Positions 53,501 through 62,692 of a stretch of DNA of 64,000 nucleotides are shown here, piece after piece. The notes beneath the pieces are model-generated. The model was given only the letters and a program-made list of their open reading frames with translations. It made no database searches and was not told the DNA's origin. A program made the position numbers and the translations under genes. Numbering within the stretch: the stretch's first letter is position 1; each line of letters begins with the position of its first letter. The stretch is from the NCBI RefSeq assembly GCF_000165485.1, contig NC_014623.1, positions 5,846,893-5,910,892 on the forward strand, in the 5' to 3' direction. The DNA is from Stigmatella aurantiaca DW4/3-1. GTDB taxonomy: Bacteria > Myxococcota > Myxococcia > Myxococcales > Myxococcaceae.

Positions 53501-56101
53501 GCTCGCCAGCCAGCGTTTGTCATCTCCTGAGACGCAGGCCTGGCCCATTGCCACGAGGGTCGGCTTGGGACCTGCTTCCAGAAAGACCTGCACCCCCGCT
53601 TGCGCCAGGGTCTCCATTCCCTGCGCGAACATCACGGGCTTGCGGAGATGATCCACCCAGTACCGGGGGCTCACGATCTCCGCCCCAGCCTCTTTTCCAC
53701 TCAGGTTCGAGATGAGGGGAATCCCCGGTGGCTGAAACCGCACTTTCTCCACGGCCCGAGAGAACGCGTCGAGGATGGGATCCATCAAGGCCGAGTGGAA
53801 AGCATGGGAGACGCGCAATGGCGTGCAGCGGACCCCTTTCTTGGCCAGCTCGCCAAGACAGTCGCTCAATGCGCCTTCACGGCCCGAGAGCACAACGCTG
53901 CGAGGACCATTGAGTGCAGCGATGGACACCTGCCCCTCGTACTTTGGAAGCAGGGCCTCTACCTCCGGTGAAGCAGCGGAGACGGCCGCCATCCCTCCAC
54001 CAGCAGGCAGGGACTGCATCAGTCGCGCACGCGTGGCAATGAGTTCTAGGCCTTCCTCCAGCGTGAACACGCCCGCCACGCACGCCGCCACGAACTCACC
54101 GACGGAGTGTCCCATCACAAAGTCCGGGACAATTCCCCACTGCATCCACAGCTGGGCCAGGGCGTATTCCAGCGCGAACAGTGCCGGCTGGGTGTACCCC
54201 GTCTCATCCAGCCGGACACGCGCGTTGTCGTCACGCTCTGGCGGATAGAGCAGCGAGATGAGTGACACGCCCATCAGCGGACGCAGCACCTCATCACAGC
54301 GAAGAAGCGTCCGGCGGAAGGTGGGTTCAGTCCGGAAAAGTTCCTCGCCCATGCCGAGCCACTGAGCCCCTTGGCCGGTAAACAAGAAAGCAATCCGCGG
54401 CTGTCCCTCGGCTTTCCCGCTCAGCATGGGCTGAGCGCCATGCCCCGCTTGGAACGCACGCAATTGCTCGCGCATGGCCCCCTGCGAGTCACCGACGAAC
54501 GCAAGCCGATGCTTGAAATGGGCGCGCCCGGTATTGGCGGTGAAACAGATGTCCGCGAGAGCCTCCGAAGCAAGCTCGGGCCCTCCGAGGACTTGCTCGT
54601 AACGCTGGGCAAGCGCTCCCAGCGCTTCCTGACTCTTGGCCGACAACGCCAAGAGGTGAAGCGGCCGAGGAGCTTCCTCCGGGGCCCGGGGCAACACCGG
54701 AGGAGCCTCCTCAATGAGGACATGCGCGTTGACGCCACTGAGCCCGAAGCCGCTGATGCCCGCGATCCGGGACTTGGCACCTGACGGCCAACCCGTCACC
54801 TGCGTGGGAATGGAGAGCCGAAGTTGCTCCCAGTCAATGGCCGGCGTGGGCTGGCGGAAGTGCAAGTGGGGGGGGAGTTCTCCATGCCGCAAGGACTGAA
54901 CGACCTTGATCATGCCCGCCGCACCCGCAGCGGACTCGAGGTGGCCGAGGTTTGTCTTCGCTGAACCGACAAGCAGTGGCTCGTCCGGACGCCGGCCCTG
55001 CCCGAACACCGCATCGAGTGCCCGGAGTTCAATGGGATCCCCCAACGGAGTTCCGGTTCCGTGGGCCTCCACGTAGCGAACGTCGGACGGAGACAGGCCA
55101 GAGGTCTCCAGGGCCTTTCGCAGCAGCTTTTCCTGCGCGGGACCGTTGGGAACCGTCAGGCCACCACTGGGCCCATCATGGTTCACCGCGGAGCCGCGGA
55201 TGACGGCGAGGATGCGGTCCTTGTCCCGCTGTGCATCCGAGAGCCGCTTGAGCACCAGGACGCCGCATCCCTCGCCCCGCCCGTAACCATTCGCGGAAGC
55301 ATCGAAGGTCTTCGAACGGCCGTCTGGCGCCAGTGCCCGCATCTTGGACAGGACGATGTTGTTGTCCGGATGGAGGATCAGATTCACACCGCCGGCGAGG
55401 GCCAGCGAGCACTCCCCCAGCCGCAGCGCCTGACAGGCGAGATGGGCCGACACAAGCGCCGAGGAGCAGGCCGTCGCCACCACCATGGAGGGGCCTTGAA
55501 GGCCCAGGACATAGGAGACGCGGCCCGCCGAGAAGCTCAGCTCGTTCCCGGTCCCCATGTACGGAAGATCCCGGGTCTGGATCGCATTGAAGGGAACGCG
55601 CCCATAGTCACTGCTGAGAAAGCCGACATAAACACCGGTGTCGCTTCCAGCCAATGAGTCCGGATTGATTCCAGCATCTTCCAGAGACTCCCACGCGACC
55701 TCGAGCATCAACCGCTGCTGCGGATCTACATAGTTCGCCTCACGCGGCGAGAGACCGAAGAACTCGCAGTCGAAGGCGGCGATGGGCTGTGCGAGAAACC
55801 CTCCCTCTCGCACGACCATCTTCCAGTCGGCGCCAGGATCCTGCGCATAGTATGCATCTGCATCCCAGCGGTCCGACGGCACCTTGCCGACCGCGTCGAC
55901 CCCAGCGCGCAGCAGTTCCCAGTACAGCCCTGGATTGTCAGCCCCTCCAGGGAACCGGCAACCCATGCCGATGATGGCGATCGGCTCAGTGCGCGCCCGC
56001 TCCAGCCCGTCGATGCGCGTACGGAGGGTCTTGATTGCCAATGCCGCCCGTTGCAAGGGCGTCATCGCCTCCAGCGAGGCAGGAGTCTGATCGTTGGACA
56101 T
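50501..56101 (-). CDS. Type I polyketide synthase module KS-AT-DH-KR-ACP
   Basis: An 1866-residue module. KS (about 38-460, Cys in [36 protein letters not shown]); AT (about 560-870, GHSVGEF near 665; HAFHS indicates malonyl-CoA); DH (about 930-1190, [13 protein letters not shown] and [11 protein letters not shown]); KR (about 1480-1660, [14 protein letters not shown], catalytic Ser in FSSASSL and Tyr in [16 protein letters not shown] in SAAVIDDG suggests B-type, giving the D-hydroxyl); ACP ([11 protein letters not shown] near 1777). There is no ER or TE. It would add malonate, reduce and dehydrate, leaving a double bond. N-terminal coiled coil and acidic C-terminal tail ([18 protein letters not shown]) are docking elements. 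It starts 9 bp after the radical SAM stop. Confidence 0.96.
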   Translation of the reverse strand: MSNDQTPASLEAMTPLQRAALAIKTLRTRIDGLERARTEPIAIIGMGCRFPGGADNPGLYWELLRAGVDAVGKVPSDRWDADAYYAQDPGADWKMVVREGGFLAQPIAAFDCEFFGLSPREANYVDPQQRLMLEVAWESLEDAGINPDSLAGSDTGVYVGFLSSDYGRVPFNAIQTRDLPYMGTGNELSFSAGRVSYVLGLQGPSMVVATACSSALVSAHLACQALRLGECSLALAGGVNLILHPDNNIVLSKMRALAPDGRSKTFDASANGYGRGEGCGVLVLKRLSDAQRDKDRILAVIRGSAVNHDGPSGGLTVPNGPAQEKLLRKALETSGLSPSDVRYVEAHGTGTPLGDPIELRALDAVFGQGRRPDEPLLVGSAKTNLGHLESAAGAAGMIKVVQSLRHGELPPHLHFRQPTPAIDWEQLRLSIPTQVTGWPSGAKSRIAGISGFGLSGVNAHVLIEEAPPVLPRAPEEAPRPLHLLALSAKSQEALGALAQRYEQVLGGPELASEALADICFTANTGRAHFKHRLAFVGDSQGAMREQLRAFQAGHGAQPMLSGKAEGQPRIAFLFTGQGAQWLGMGEELFRTEPTFRRTLLRCDEVLRPLMGVSLISLLYPPERDDNARVRLDETGYTQPALFALEYALAQLWMQWGIVPDFVMGHSVGEFVAACVAGVFTLEEGLELIATRARLMQSLPAGGGMAAVSAASPEVEALLPKYEGQVSIAALNGPRSVVLSGREGALSDCLGELAKKGVRCTPLRVSHAFHSALMDPILDAFSRAVEKVRFQPPGIPLISNLSGKEAGAEIVSPRYWVDHLRKPVMFAQGMETLAQAGVQVFLEAGPKPTLVAMGQACVSGDDKRWLASLRPEHSDWRQMLEGLASLYVAGAQVKWRGLEEGIDRRKVSLPSYPFQRRAYWMELTGTAWDRQGTRGQGTARDERVHPLLGRRQASPAQVRQFESSLGPSKLPFLRDHGVYGQIVMPGAAYVEMGLAAGAALFGEASSTVDALAFSQALFLPEEGDRRVHLLYTPEGERSGRFEIFSQDEEAGDGGAEPSWTLHAHGKLASAASVPGERLDLQGLRAEFVQEVPVEAYYEKLGQAGLSYGPSFRAIRGLWRGQNEVLGQLGLAGAALTEAERYLLPPSLLDACFQMVGAVLDEAGETAYLPVGVGKVRVFRAGLREVWAHARISRDEDPKGPVYTCDIKLLSSEGALVASVEQLLLRRVTREGLFGARSKRLQNWLYELEWQVRPLAAQSGTPGDGTSGTTSGAAPQCLILADETGVGHRLAERLQASGWNTVTVGAGEEGSGVDRARAEALLALLESAVPCPIHVIDLWSLGGATAGPDVSRDALRHSTRVLELAQALVRGSKGRTASLWLVTRGAQAVTEGEPLAGLSGSALWGLGKAITREHPELHCRRVDLDPGSSPYELEQLAGEILGESSEDEIALRGDTRRVARLARSHRLRSPGGETSASLRPDATYVVTGGLGGLGLAVAERLAEKGARHLVLIGRSEPGAEARSRLAALTARGVEVQSLQCDVSVSSDLERAMSEIGGRLPPIRGVVHSAAVIDDGLLIQMTPERFARVFAAKVFGGWNLHHVLQGVELDFFVLFSSASSLIGSSGQANYVAANAFLDGLAHLRRSAGLPGLSLNWGAWAEIGVAAEAQLQRRMEQLGFGVIPPADGLQLFEQALGLGGQLGILPVDWAMLGRRGSSPLFEAFIEKAAPAESGGIRRKLEPLSAEGQRAALRAHVGELVNGVLGRPPAEALDPNQGFFALGMDSLMSVELRNVLQRSLGASLPATVAFDNPNVNELVNYLAAEVLGLKDDEAAPAAAWDAGEDQELDALLADVDDLDDDQVQAMLRRGR

Positions 56102-56110
56102 CTCTTCGAC

Positions 56111-58132
56111 CTAGTGAGGCGATACCGCTTGCGCGGGCGCCGGGCGTCCGGCGGGTACAGCTCCGAGACGAGACCAATCGATGGTGCCAAGCTGGGCGGC
56201 CATCTTCAGATCGATGATCCGCTGACGCTCGTTCCGATCGAGCACGAGGCCCAAGTACCTGACCCCTTCGCGGATGACCCAGCCCCTCTCCAGAAACTCC
56301 GTCAACAGTGCATCGAAGGCCGCCTCCGTCACTTCGCCTTCCGTCCGTCCCTCGTTCAGCTTCGAGAACACGGCCTTGCTGCTTTGGATGGAGTCCAGGA
56401 GCTTCAAGATCCGAAGGCCATCGGCGGAGAGGGGCACCTTCTTCGAGGTTCCATCCCGCGTATCCAGGACACAAGGCACCTCACCGTCGAGTTGGAACTC
56501 GAGCGTCACGCCCCGGCTGTACCCGTCGCGCCACTGCTCGGTCCGCTGCAAGGTGTCGCGCAGGTAGAGGTGCGGCTCGCGGGCATCCTCATAGTCGTAG
56601 TCAAAGTAGTACGCGATCCGCCGACGCTCCTCGGGGGGCAGCATGGCGTAGACGTAGTCGTAGGACCATTTCTGGCGGACGTTGACCAGCTTGTACTTCT
56701 CGGGCGACTTCCAGTACGGCGCGAACCGGTCCAACCGGATGCGTCCGCAGCCTCCTGGCGGAGGCAGGTGGAACAAGGACGGCATCAACTTGGCCATGTC
56801 CTCGTACTCCTCGGGAGGCTCTCCAGGGAAGCCGAAGAGGATGTTCCAATTGACGTTGATGGCGAACTCTTCGCACCACTTGATCAGCTGGATGTTCTGC
56901 AACCGCGTGGTGCCCTTGTCCATGAGCTCGAGCACGGGCGTGCTGAGGCTTTCGATCCCAGGCTGAAGCTCGGTGACGCCCCCCGCAACCATGAGCTCCA
57001 ACTGCTCCTTCCGGAGGTTGCTCTTGGTCTCGTAGAACATCGTGATCTCGTCCCCCTGCTCGATGAGGGCGGGAAACACCGACTTGATGTACTTCAGGTC
57101 CAGAATGTTGTCGGCCATCATGAAGAAGTTGAAGCCGTAGCGCTGGGCCAGCGTGCGCAGCTCGTGGACAAACTTGCCCGCGTCCTTGCTCCGGTACGCC
57201 ATGCCCGAGCCGTTGAGGCCACAGAAGGTGCAATGCGCCTTGGCACCCCACCAGCAACCGCGAGAGGACTCAGCGGTCAGGTTGGCGCGCTTGGCCATCG
57301 GCATGTCCTTGATGGCCTGGAAGTAGTGATCGAAATCCGGCATCGGCAGCGAGTCCATGTTCTCGATCTGAGGCGCCGCCACATAGCGCGGCTGCGGCCG
57401 GTTCGTCCCAGGGTTCAGCACCCCCTTGACGAGATCGAGGATGACCCCCTCCCCCTCTCCGGAGACCACATGATCCAGGAAGGGGAAGTTGTCCGAGATC
57501 GCCTTGCCCATGTCCGCTTCGCAGTTGGCGCCCCCCATGATGATCGTCAACTCCTCACGGGGGACCAACCGACGCAGTTCCTTGGCCAGCGCCAGGGAGG
57601 CCACATTCTGTTGGAAGGTCGAGGTGAAGCCGATGACCCGCGGCTTGTCGCGGAGGAGTTCTTGCGCCCACTGCCTCACGATCCGGGGACTGTCCTCCCG
57701 GAGGGCCCGGATTTGCTCGCGGGCCTTGCCCCAATGCAGTGCCTGCTCACGGCGAGCGCCACCCGAGGTAGCACCTTCCGTGTGCTGCTTCACCTCCAGC
57801 AACGGCGTCAGCAGGTCCGCGTACGCCTCCCAATTCGAGGCGGCCTCGCCCCACAAGGCCGGAGCGAAAACCATCTCCCCGAGGAGCAAGTCAGGAGAGG
57901 CGGGAAGGAACGCCATTTCACCCGCGAGAATCTCCGGCGGCGTGGCGTACGACAGGTAGTAGTAGAGCTCCCAGCCGATCTGCCGCATGAACTGCACATT
58001 GAGGTACTGGACGCTGGCCTTGATTCCTTCTTTTTGAAGCACGCTGACCAGCGTGCTCACACCCAAAGCAGGCTGGTGCTCCGGAAGAAAAGGAGCGACG
58101 ACGAATCGGACTTGAACGGAATCAGAGGACAC
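56111..58132 (-). CDS. B12-binding-type radical SAM protein of the RiPP-maturation family 1
   Basis: A 673-residue protein. Its N-terminal 260 residues form a cobalamin-binding-like Rossmann fold (FTSTFQQNVASLALAKELRRL, IIMGGANCEADMGKAI, FLDHVVSGEGEGVI), without a clear DxHxxG. The radical SAM core has the unusual cluster motif GCWWGAKAHCTFCGLNG (Cx7CxxC, about 293-304), then the SAM-binding strands (MADNILD, ELQPGIESLS, WNILFGFPGEPPEEY). This is the motif and layout of the family annotated as RiPP maturation radical SAM protein 1 (TIGR03975), yet it sits between two PKS genes, 3 bp from one and 9 bp from the other. A methylation or other radical step on an ACP-bound chain is inferred. Confidence 0.9.
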   Translation of the reverse strand: MSSDSVQVRFVVAPFLPEHQPALGVSTLVSVLQKEGIKASVQYLNVQFMRQIGWELYYYLSYATPPEILAGEMAFLPASPDLLLGEMVFAPALWGEAASNWEAYADLLTPLLEVKQHTEGATSGGARREQALHWGKAREQIRALREDSPRIVRQWAQELLRDKPRVIGFTSTFQQNVASLALAKELRRLVPREELTIIMGGANCEADMGKAISDNFPFLDHVVSGEGEGVILDLVKGVLNPGTNRPQPRYVAAPQIENMDSLPMPDFDHYFQAIKDMPMAKRANLTAESSRGCWWGAKAHCTFCGLNGSGMAYRSKDAGKFVHELRTLAQRYGFNFFMMADNILDLKYIKSVFPALIEQGDEITMFYETKSNLRKEQLELMVAGGVTELQPGIESLSTPVLELMDKGTTRLQNIQLIKWCEEFAINVNWNILFGFPGEPPEEYEDMAKLMPSLFHLPPPGGCGRIRLDRFAPYWKSPEKYKLVNVRQKWSYDYVYAMLPPEERRRIAYYFDYDYEDAREPHLYLRDTLQRTEQWRDGYSRGVTLEFQLDGEVPCVLDTRDGTSKKVPLSADGLRILKLLDSIQSSKAVFSKLNEGRTEGEVTEAAFDALLTEFLERGWVIREGVRYLGLVLDRNERQRIIDLKMAAQLGTIDWSRLGAVPAGRPAPAQAVSPH

Positions 58133-58135
58133 AAC

Positions 58136-60961
58136 CTACTCCTTTTCGAATACCCGAGAGGCGCCAGACCGCAGCGCCTCGTAGAGAGAGTCCGCCAGCT
58201 CGACGATGCTTTTGCCCGCCAGCAGTGCCTGCAGGGGGAACTCGACCCGAAGCTCGGTGAGGAGCAACTTCTTGAGTTCCACCCCCATCAGGGAATCCAA
58301 TCCAAGCTCATGCAGTGTCTGCTCTGGCTCGGGAAGCTGCGCAGTTCCCATTTCCAGGATCCGAGCCACCCTCTCGCGGAAATAGGTGAGGACGGCGCTC
58401 CTCGCCTCCTCGCGGGAACTCCCGCGCACGCGCCTCACGAGCTCGTGGCGGATCTCAGAGCCCGCACGGCCCGGGCCCGCATCGCTCCAGAAGTCCGCGA
58501 ACAGGGGCGGCAGATCGTCTCCCGGCAGGCCTCCAAGGAACGTCGGCCAGTGAATGGGCATCACCCCCGCCACCGCGGGGACTTGCCCGAACACCTGCTC
58601 CAGAACCGCGAAGGCCTGCTGGGAATGCATCATTCCCACCCCTCGCTTGCGCATGCGCGAGTCCAGCGCCTGCGCTGCCTCGTCGCCGGGCTGCGCCCAC
58701 GCGCCCCAGCTCGAACTCTGCCCGTGCAACCCCAGAGACCGCCGGTACTCGGCCAGCCCATCCAGGAAGGCGGTGGCCGCCAGGTGGTTGCTCTGGCCCG
58801 AGGCCCCCATCAAGGAAGTGGACGAGGACAACGAAAGGAAGAAATCCAGCTCCTTGTCCGCCAGCCAGCGGTGCAGGTTCCACGCACCGGAGACCTTCGC
58901 CGTGAACACCCGGCCAAAGCGTTCCCGCGTCTGGTGGACGAGAATGCCATCGTCCACCTCGGTCGCGGCGTGAATGATTCCTCGCAACGGAGGCATGCGC
59001 TTCGAAATCCCGGCCATCACATAGTCGAGATCCGAATCCACCGAGACGCCTGCCAAGGAGACGATCGTGGCCCCACGGCCTCGCATCTCCCGCACCTCGT
59101 CGGTGGACACATCGCTGGCCCGCTTGCGTCCGAGGAGCACCAGATTTCTTGCGCCCCGCTCGACCATCCAACGGGCGACCAACAGCCCCAGCCCTCCCAG
59201 GCCCCCCGTGACCAGGTAGGTGGCGTCCGCTTTGAACTGGAGGCGCCCGGCTTGCTCCCAATCCCACTGCCGGTACCGGCCCAGCCGCAACACGTGGCGG
59301 GTTCCGTTCCGGAACGTGACTTGATCCTCACGATCATGGGCCAGGAACTCCGTCCACAGCTGGCCCGCCTCGTCCTCGCCGCGACGGGGCGTCAGATCCA
59401 CCCGGCGGCAATCGAGCTCCGGATGCTCGTAGGCGATCGCCTTCCCAAGGCCCCAAAGGGGTGAACTCAGCAGGCCAGGAAACGCCTCGTCCCCAACGCG
59501 CTGGGCTCCCCGGGTGATCACCCAGAGAGAGGGGGATACAGCGGTCCCCGCGCTCCCTTTGAGCAAGGCCTGCGTGAGGTACAGCACGCCACCACAAGCA
59601 TCCAAGGCCTCATCCTGAAGCTGCGCAACCGACAGCCCGTCGGGCTTTGGCACATCGAGGCCCCACAGGTAGACCACGTGGGAAGGCACCAGCCCCTCAC
59701 GGGATACCTCGTCCACCACGCGCAAGAAGGCTTCTGGGTTCCGGAGGGGCACCGAGTAGCTGCCGTCCTCGTTCCGGCGGAACTCATCCCCCCTGTGGAC
59801 GAGCGTGCACTTGCCACCCGCTCCCCTGACGTGCCGCGAGAGATCCTCGCTCAACCCGCCCTTGTCGGCGAAAACCAGGCAATGCACTTGCCGCACCGGG
59901 GTCTCTGGATGAACCTCCTGGGCTAGACGGGGCGGGCTCGCGACGGGCCGCCATTGCGGCGAATACAACCAGTTGTGCGGCAACTCCGAGTAGCGCTTGG
60001 CCGCCAGGAGCCGCTCACGGTTCAGCGCCTCCAGTTGCTGCGGGTCGAGTTCGCGCTGTTTCTCCGCGATCAGAAGCAGGTAGGCCGCAGCGCCTCCCCG
60101 GAGCAAACCCCCGATGGCTGCATTCGTCCGAGCCCCCTCCGCCCTCGCATCCTCCTGTTTCCACCCGAGCTGGCTCAGGTGCGTCTCGAGCGCCGGATCG
60201 TAGAGGAAGTTCGCCACCTCCTGGGCTGCATCCACGCAGTCCACGGCGAGAAAGCCATTCCCGGAGAGCAGCGCAATCAGCTCGTCCACGCTGGGAAGGG
60301 CCAGCCGATCGATGTGGGGCAGCGACAAACCCGTCTTCAGAAACAGATCGCCGATGACCAGTCGGCCGCCCTCCTTGACCCGTGAGCCCAAGGCAGCGAA
60401 GAGCTGGCCACGCTCCAGGGTGTGACCGAGCGCCTCCAGTCCAAAGGCGAGATCGAAGCCCGCCTCGGGCCCCGCTCGTCCCAGTTCTCCCGTGACGATG
60501 CCGATACGGCCTTCCAGAGAACGGGCCTTCACGGCCTCACGGGCGGCTTCTGCCTCATCGGACGAAGCGGTATGCCCGACGATCTGAAACTTCCCCAGCC
60601 GCTCCGCCAAGGCGGCCAGCTCCAAGCCCCTTCCACAGCCAAATCCGAGAACGTGCTCGCAGGCCGACAGGTCGATGCCACGAAACAACGCTCCTCGCAG
60701 TTCACGGCGGGCTTGGGCGAGGTGCCGCGCCTGCTCTGAGTCCGGAGAAGCCTGGCCCGCCATCAGCCAGGAGAACGAAGGGGTGACCTCCGGAAGCAGC
60801 GCCAATGTCCCCAAGGATGGCCGGTGGCGCTGGGCCTCGCTGGCTGGAGCCTGCGCCGGCTGGCCACGCCCCTTCAGCGCCAGCTCCAGCAGAGCCCGCT
60901 TCTCGGGAGAAAGCGCGGCGATCCTGTCCGCGAGAATGCGGCCCTGCCCCTCTTTATCCAT
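58136..60961 (-). CDS. KS-less PKS fragment MT-KR-ACP with degenerate KR
   Basis: A 941-residue protein. After an N-terminal helix (GRILADRIAALSPEKRALLELAL) comes a C-methyltransferase (about 65-330; SAM motif VLGFGCGRGLELAAL near 100). Then comes the KR pair of subdomains (LYSPQWRPV marks the structural half; NADPH motif [14 protein letters not shown] near 585). In the active site GQSNHLAATAFLD replaces GQxNYxAANAF, so the catalytic Tyr is His and the Asn is Thr: the KR is probably inactive. It ends in an ACP (LGLDSLMGVEL near 889). With no KS or AT it must take part in a split module. It lies 45 bp after the 159-aa gene and 3 bp before the radical SAM gene. Confidence 0.93.
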   Translation of the reverse strand: MDKEGQGRILADRIAALSPEKRALLELALKGRGQPAQAPASEAQRHRPSLGTLALLPEVTPSFSWLMAGQASPDSEQARHLAQARRELRGALFRGIDLSACEHVLGFGCGRGLELAALAERLGKFQIVGHTASSDEAEAAREAVKARSLEGRIGIVTGELGRAGPEAGFDLAFGLEALGHTLERGQLFAALGSRVKEGGRLVIGDLFLKTGLSLPHIDRLALPSVDELIALLSGNGFLAVDCVDAAQEVANFLYDPALETHLSQLGWKQEDARAEGARTNAAIGGLLRGGAAAYLLLIAEKQRELDPQQLEALNRERLLAAKRYSELPHNWLYSPQWRPVASPPRLAQEVHPETPVRQVHCLVFADKGGLSEDLSRHVRGAGGKCTLVHRGDEFRRNEDGSYSVPLRNPEAFLRVVDEVSREGLVPSHVVYLWGLDVPKPDGLSVAQLQDEALDACGGVLYLTQALLKGSAGTAVSPSLWVITRGAQRVGDEAFPGLLSSPLWGLGKAIAYEHPELDCRRVDLTPRRGEDEAGQLWTEFLAHDREDQVTFRNGTRHVLRLGRYRQWDWEQAGRLQFKADATYLVTGGLGGLGLLVARWMVERGARNLVLLGRKRASDVSTDEVREMRGRGATIVSLAGVSVDSDLDYVMAGISKRMPPLRGIIHAATEVDDGILVHQTRERFGRVFTAKVSGAWNLHRWLADKELDFFLSLSSSTSLMGASGQSNHLAATAFLDGLAEYRRSLGLHGQSSSWGAWAQPGDEAAQALDSRMRKRGVGMMHSQQAFAVLEQVFGQVPAVAGVMPIHWPTFLGGLPGDDLPPLFADFWSDAGPGRAGSEIRHELVRRVRGSSREEARSAVLTYFRERVARILEMGTAQLPEPEQTLHELGLDSLMGVELKKLLLTELRVEFPLQALLAGKSIVELADSLYEALRSGASRVFEKE

Positions 60962-61005
60962 CCTTGCTTCCTCCTGAACGACGGCTCTGCCTGAAGACCT
61001 GCGGT

Positions 61006-61485
61006 TTAGGTGATCTTGATCTTCTCTGGCCCCTCGGCGCTGGGCTTACCGCTGGCGTTCTCCGGAGTGGATGCCGCAGTGCTCTGTGGCGCCGCACCCT
61101 GAGCGCATGGCTTGCTGCTCGAGGTGAGGTCGGGCCGCCGGGTGTATCGGGAACCGTAATAAGCGCCTGCCCTCTCCATCATCTGCTTGATCGTCATCAC
61201 GCGCCCGGGAGGACACGCCAGCGTCCCGGGCGCCGCGCTGCTTTCGGCACGAGGCTGCGGCCCGTCCTTGATCGCCGTATCAATCTGGTCCAGCTCGTTG
61301 ATCTCAGCCTCGATCAAGTGCGAGATCCCCTTGAGCAGGTCCTTCTTTGCCCGGAAGAGCTGTTGCACGAAGCCTCGTCCTCCTGGGACCAAGGCCTCGG
61401 CCATCTCGGCCACCTGTGCGCCCTCTTCGGGCAGCGCCGTGATTCGGAAAAATCCCTGCGGGAAACGCATGTTTTGCCAGGACAT
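61006..61485 (-). CDS. 159-aa protein of unknown function in the PKS operon
   Basis: I do not recognise this protein. It begins SWQNMRFPQGFFRITALPEEG, has a charged amphipathic helix (FVQQLFRAKKDLLKGISHLIEAEINEL), then a Ser/Ala/Pro-rich region with two Cys (TLACPPGR, SKPCAQGA) and a basic ending EKIKIT. There is no signal peptide or membrane segment. It starts one nucleotide inside the ATPase stop (TGATG), so the two are coupled. Being next to a Get3-like ATPase, it could be its client or scaffold. A RiPP precursor role is possible but there is no known leader motif. Confidence 0.8.
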   Translation of the reverse strand: MSWQNMRFPQGFFRITALPEEGAQVAEMAEALVPGGRGFVQQLFRAKKDLLKGISHLIEAEINELDQIDTAIKDGPQPRAESSAAPGTLACPPGRVMTIKQMMERAGAYYGSRYTRRPDLTSSSKPCAQGAAPQSTAASTPENASGKPSAEGPEKIKIT

Positions 61486-62651
61486 CAGCCACCTCTTTCC
61501 TGTCGGAAACTCACAATGAGTCTATCACCTTCCATGCGTGCTCCCTCGGTGGGCAAGAGCGCAATCATCTTGGGAAGCAGAATGTTGCGCCTGAAGGCGC
61601 CCACCTGGATGACCAGCTCCTCCCCGCGCCGGTGGAGCTCGATCTCGTCCTTGGACACGAAGGGAAGCTTGACCTCGAACCGGTACACATCCACCGCGTC
61701 CTTGGTGAGACCCAGGGCGGGATGCACGGCCATGACCCGCGCCGGATCCTCTCCCGTGTAGAGCAGGTTCCCGAACGCCTCGAGCTGCCCCTCTCCCACC
61801 ACTTCTCCGGGGTGCAGAGGAATCTTCACCACGGGAAGGGGCGCGAAGAGGCCTTGGAGCTTCTCGACCTGGAGTTGCTGGGCGAGGTACTGGTCCGCAA
61901 GCGGCCCCTCCTGCTCCGGGAGGAGTCCGTTGATGACGAGGCAGTCGGTGGCGATTCCATAGAGGCTGAAGTAGGTGTACGCCCGCTGGGCCTCCTGGGC
62001 AGCGACCTTGTCGGCGGTCGTGACCAACCGCAGGGTTGTCACCTCTGGATTGTGAAGCAGCGCGTCCACGATCACCAGCTTGTCCCGAACCTCCCGGGCA
62101 GCGGCCGCCTCGCCGCCGTCCGCAGCCGAGGACCGGGCCCGCTGGAGCTTCCGGTGATCCTGACCCAACTGCCTCCGGAAGTACCAGCTCATGGCCGCCG
62201 TGCTACCAACGAGGCGCAGTGCCCCAGCCGTGGATGGGCAGTCCACGACGATGAGCTCGTACTGCTGCTCGCGGATGTGTTCGCCGAGCCGAAGCAGCGT
62301 GACGAGTTCCTCGAGACCCGGGGTGATCGCCACTTCCACTGCCGCCACGGCGTCCAGACCTCCACTGCCCGTGACCGCGGCAACGTAAGCATGAAGTCCA
62401 GTCCATCCGTGCCGGAGTTCTTCCTGAGCGTCGATCTCCTGGAGGTGCAGGTGGTCATTGACGCGAACAGGCCCTCCCTGGGTTGCGAACAAGGGCTCCT
62501 CGATGTCAAAGGCACCACTCAGACTTCGAGAATGATCGAACGAGAGGACCAAGGTCCGGACACCTCGGCGCGAGGCCGCCAGACCCGTGGCTGCCGCCAC
62601 CGCCGTTTTCCCTGCACCACCTTTTCCTGAGACAAGAATGATTCTGGCCAT
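61485..62651 (-). CDS. ArsA/Get3-family ATPase with C-terminal alpha-crystallin-like domain (Get3d-like)
   Basis: A 388-residue ATPase: deviant Walker A LVSGKGGAGKTAVAAATGLA at about 6-20, switch I LVLSFDHSRSLSGAFD, IVVDCPSTAGALRLVGS (Get3/ArsA switch II, usually DTAPTGHTLRLL), and VVKIPLHPGEVVGEGQLEAFGNLLY. The last 90 residues (YRFEVKLPFVSKDEIELHRRGEELVIQVGAFRRNILLP) resemble the Hsp20/alpha-crystallin-like domain of Get3d-type proteins. ArsA pumps arsenite and Get3 guides tail-anchored proteins; here no arsenic genes or membrane partner are present, so a chaperone for a PKS product or the 159-aa partner is more likely. It lies 42 bp after the patatin gene. Confidence 0.9.
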   Translation of the reverse strand: MARIILVSGKGGAGKTAVAAATGLAASRRGVRTLVLSFDHSRSLSGAFDIEEPLFATQGGPVRVNDHLHLQEIDAQEELRHGWTGLHAYVAAVTGSGGLDAVAAVEVAITPGLEELVTLLRLGEHIREQQYELIVVDCPSTAGALRLVGSTAAMSWYFRRQLGQDHRKLQRARSSAADGGEAAAAREVRDKLVIVDALLHNPEVTTLRLVTTADKVAAQEAQRAYTYFSLYGIATDCLVINGLLPEQEGPLADQYLAQQLQVEKLQGLFAPLPVVKIPLHPGEVVGEGQLEAFGNLLYTGEDPARVMAVHPALGLTKDAVDVYRFEVKLPFVSKDEIELHRRGEELVIQVGAFRRNILLPKMIALLPTEGARMEGDRLIVSFRQERGG

Positions 62652-62692
62652 CTTGTTTCGCCTTTCTTGGTGCGTTCCGTACTCGGCTTGCG

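Noticed and set aside
61006-61485. 159-aa protein as a RiPP precursor for the radical SAM protein
   Set aside because: No known leader (Nif11, nitrile-hydratase-like) or double-Gly cleavage site is visible; the protein is larger than typical precursors. Not excluded.
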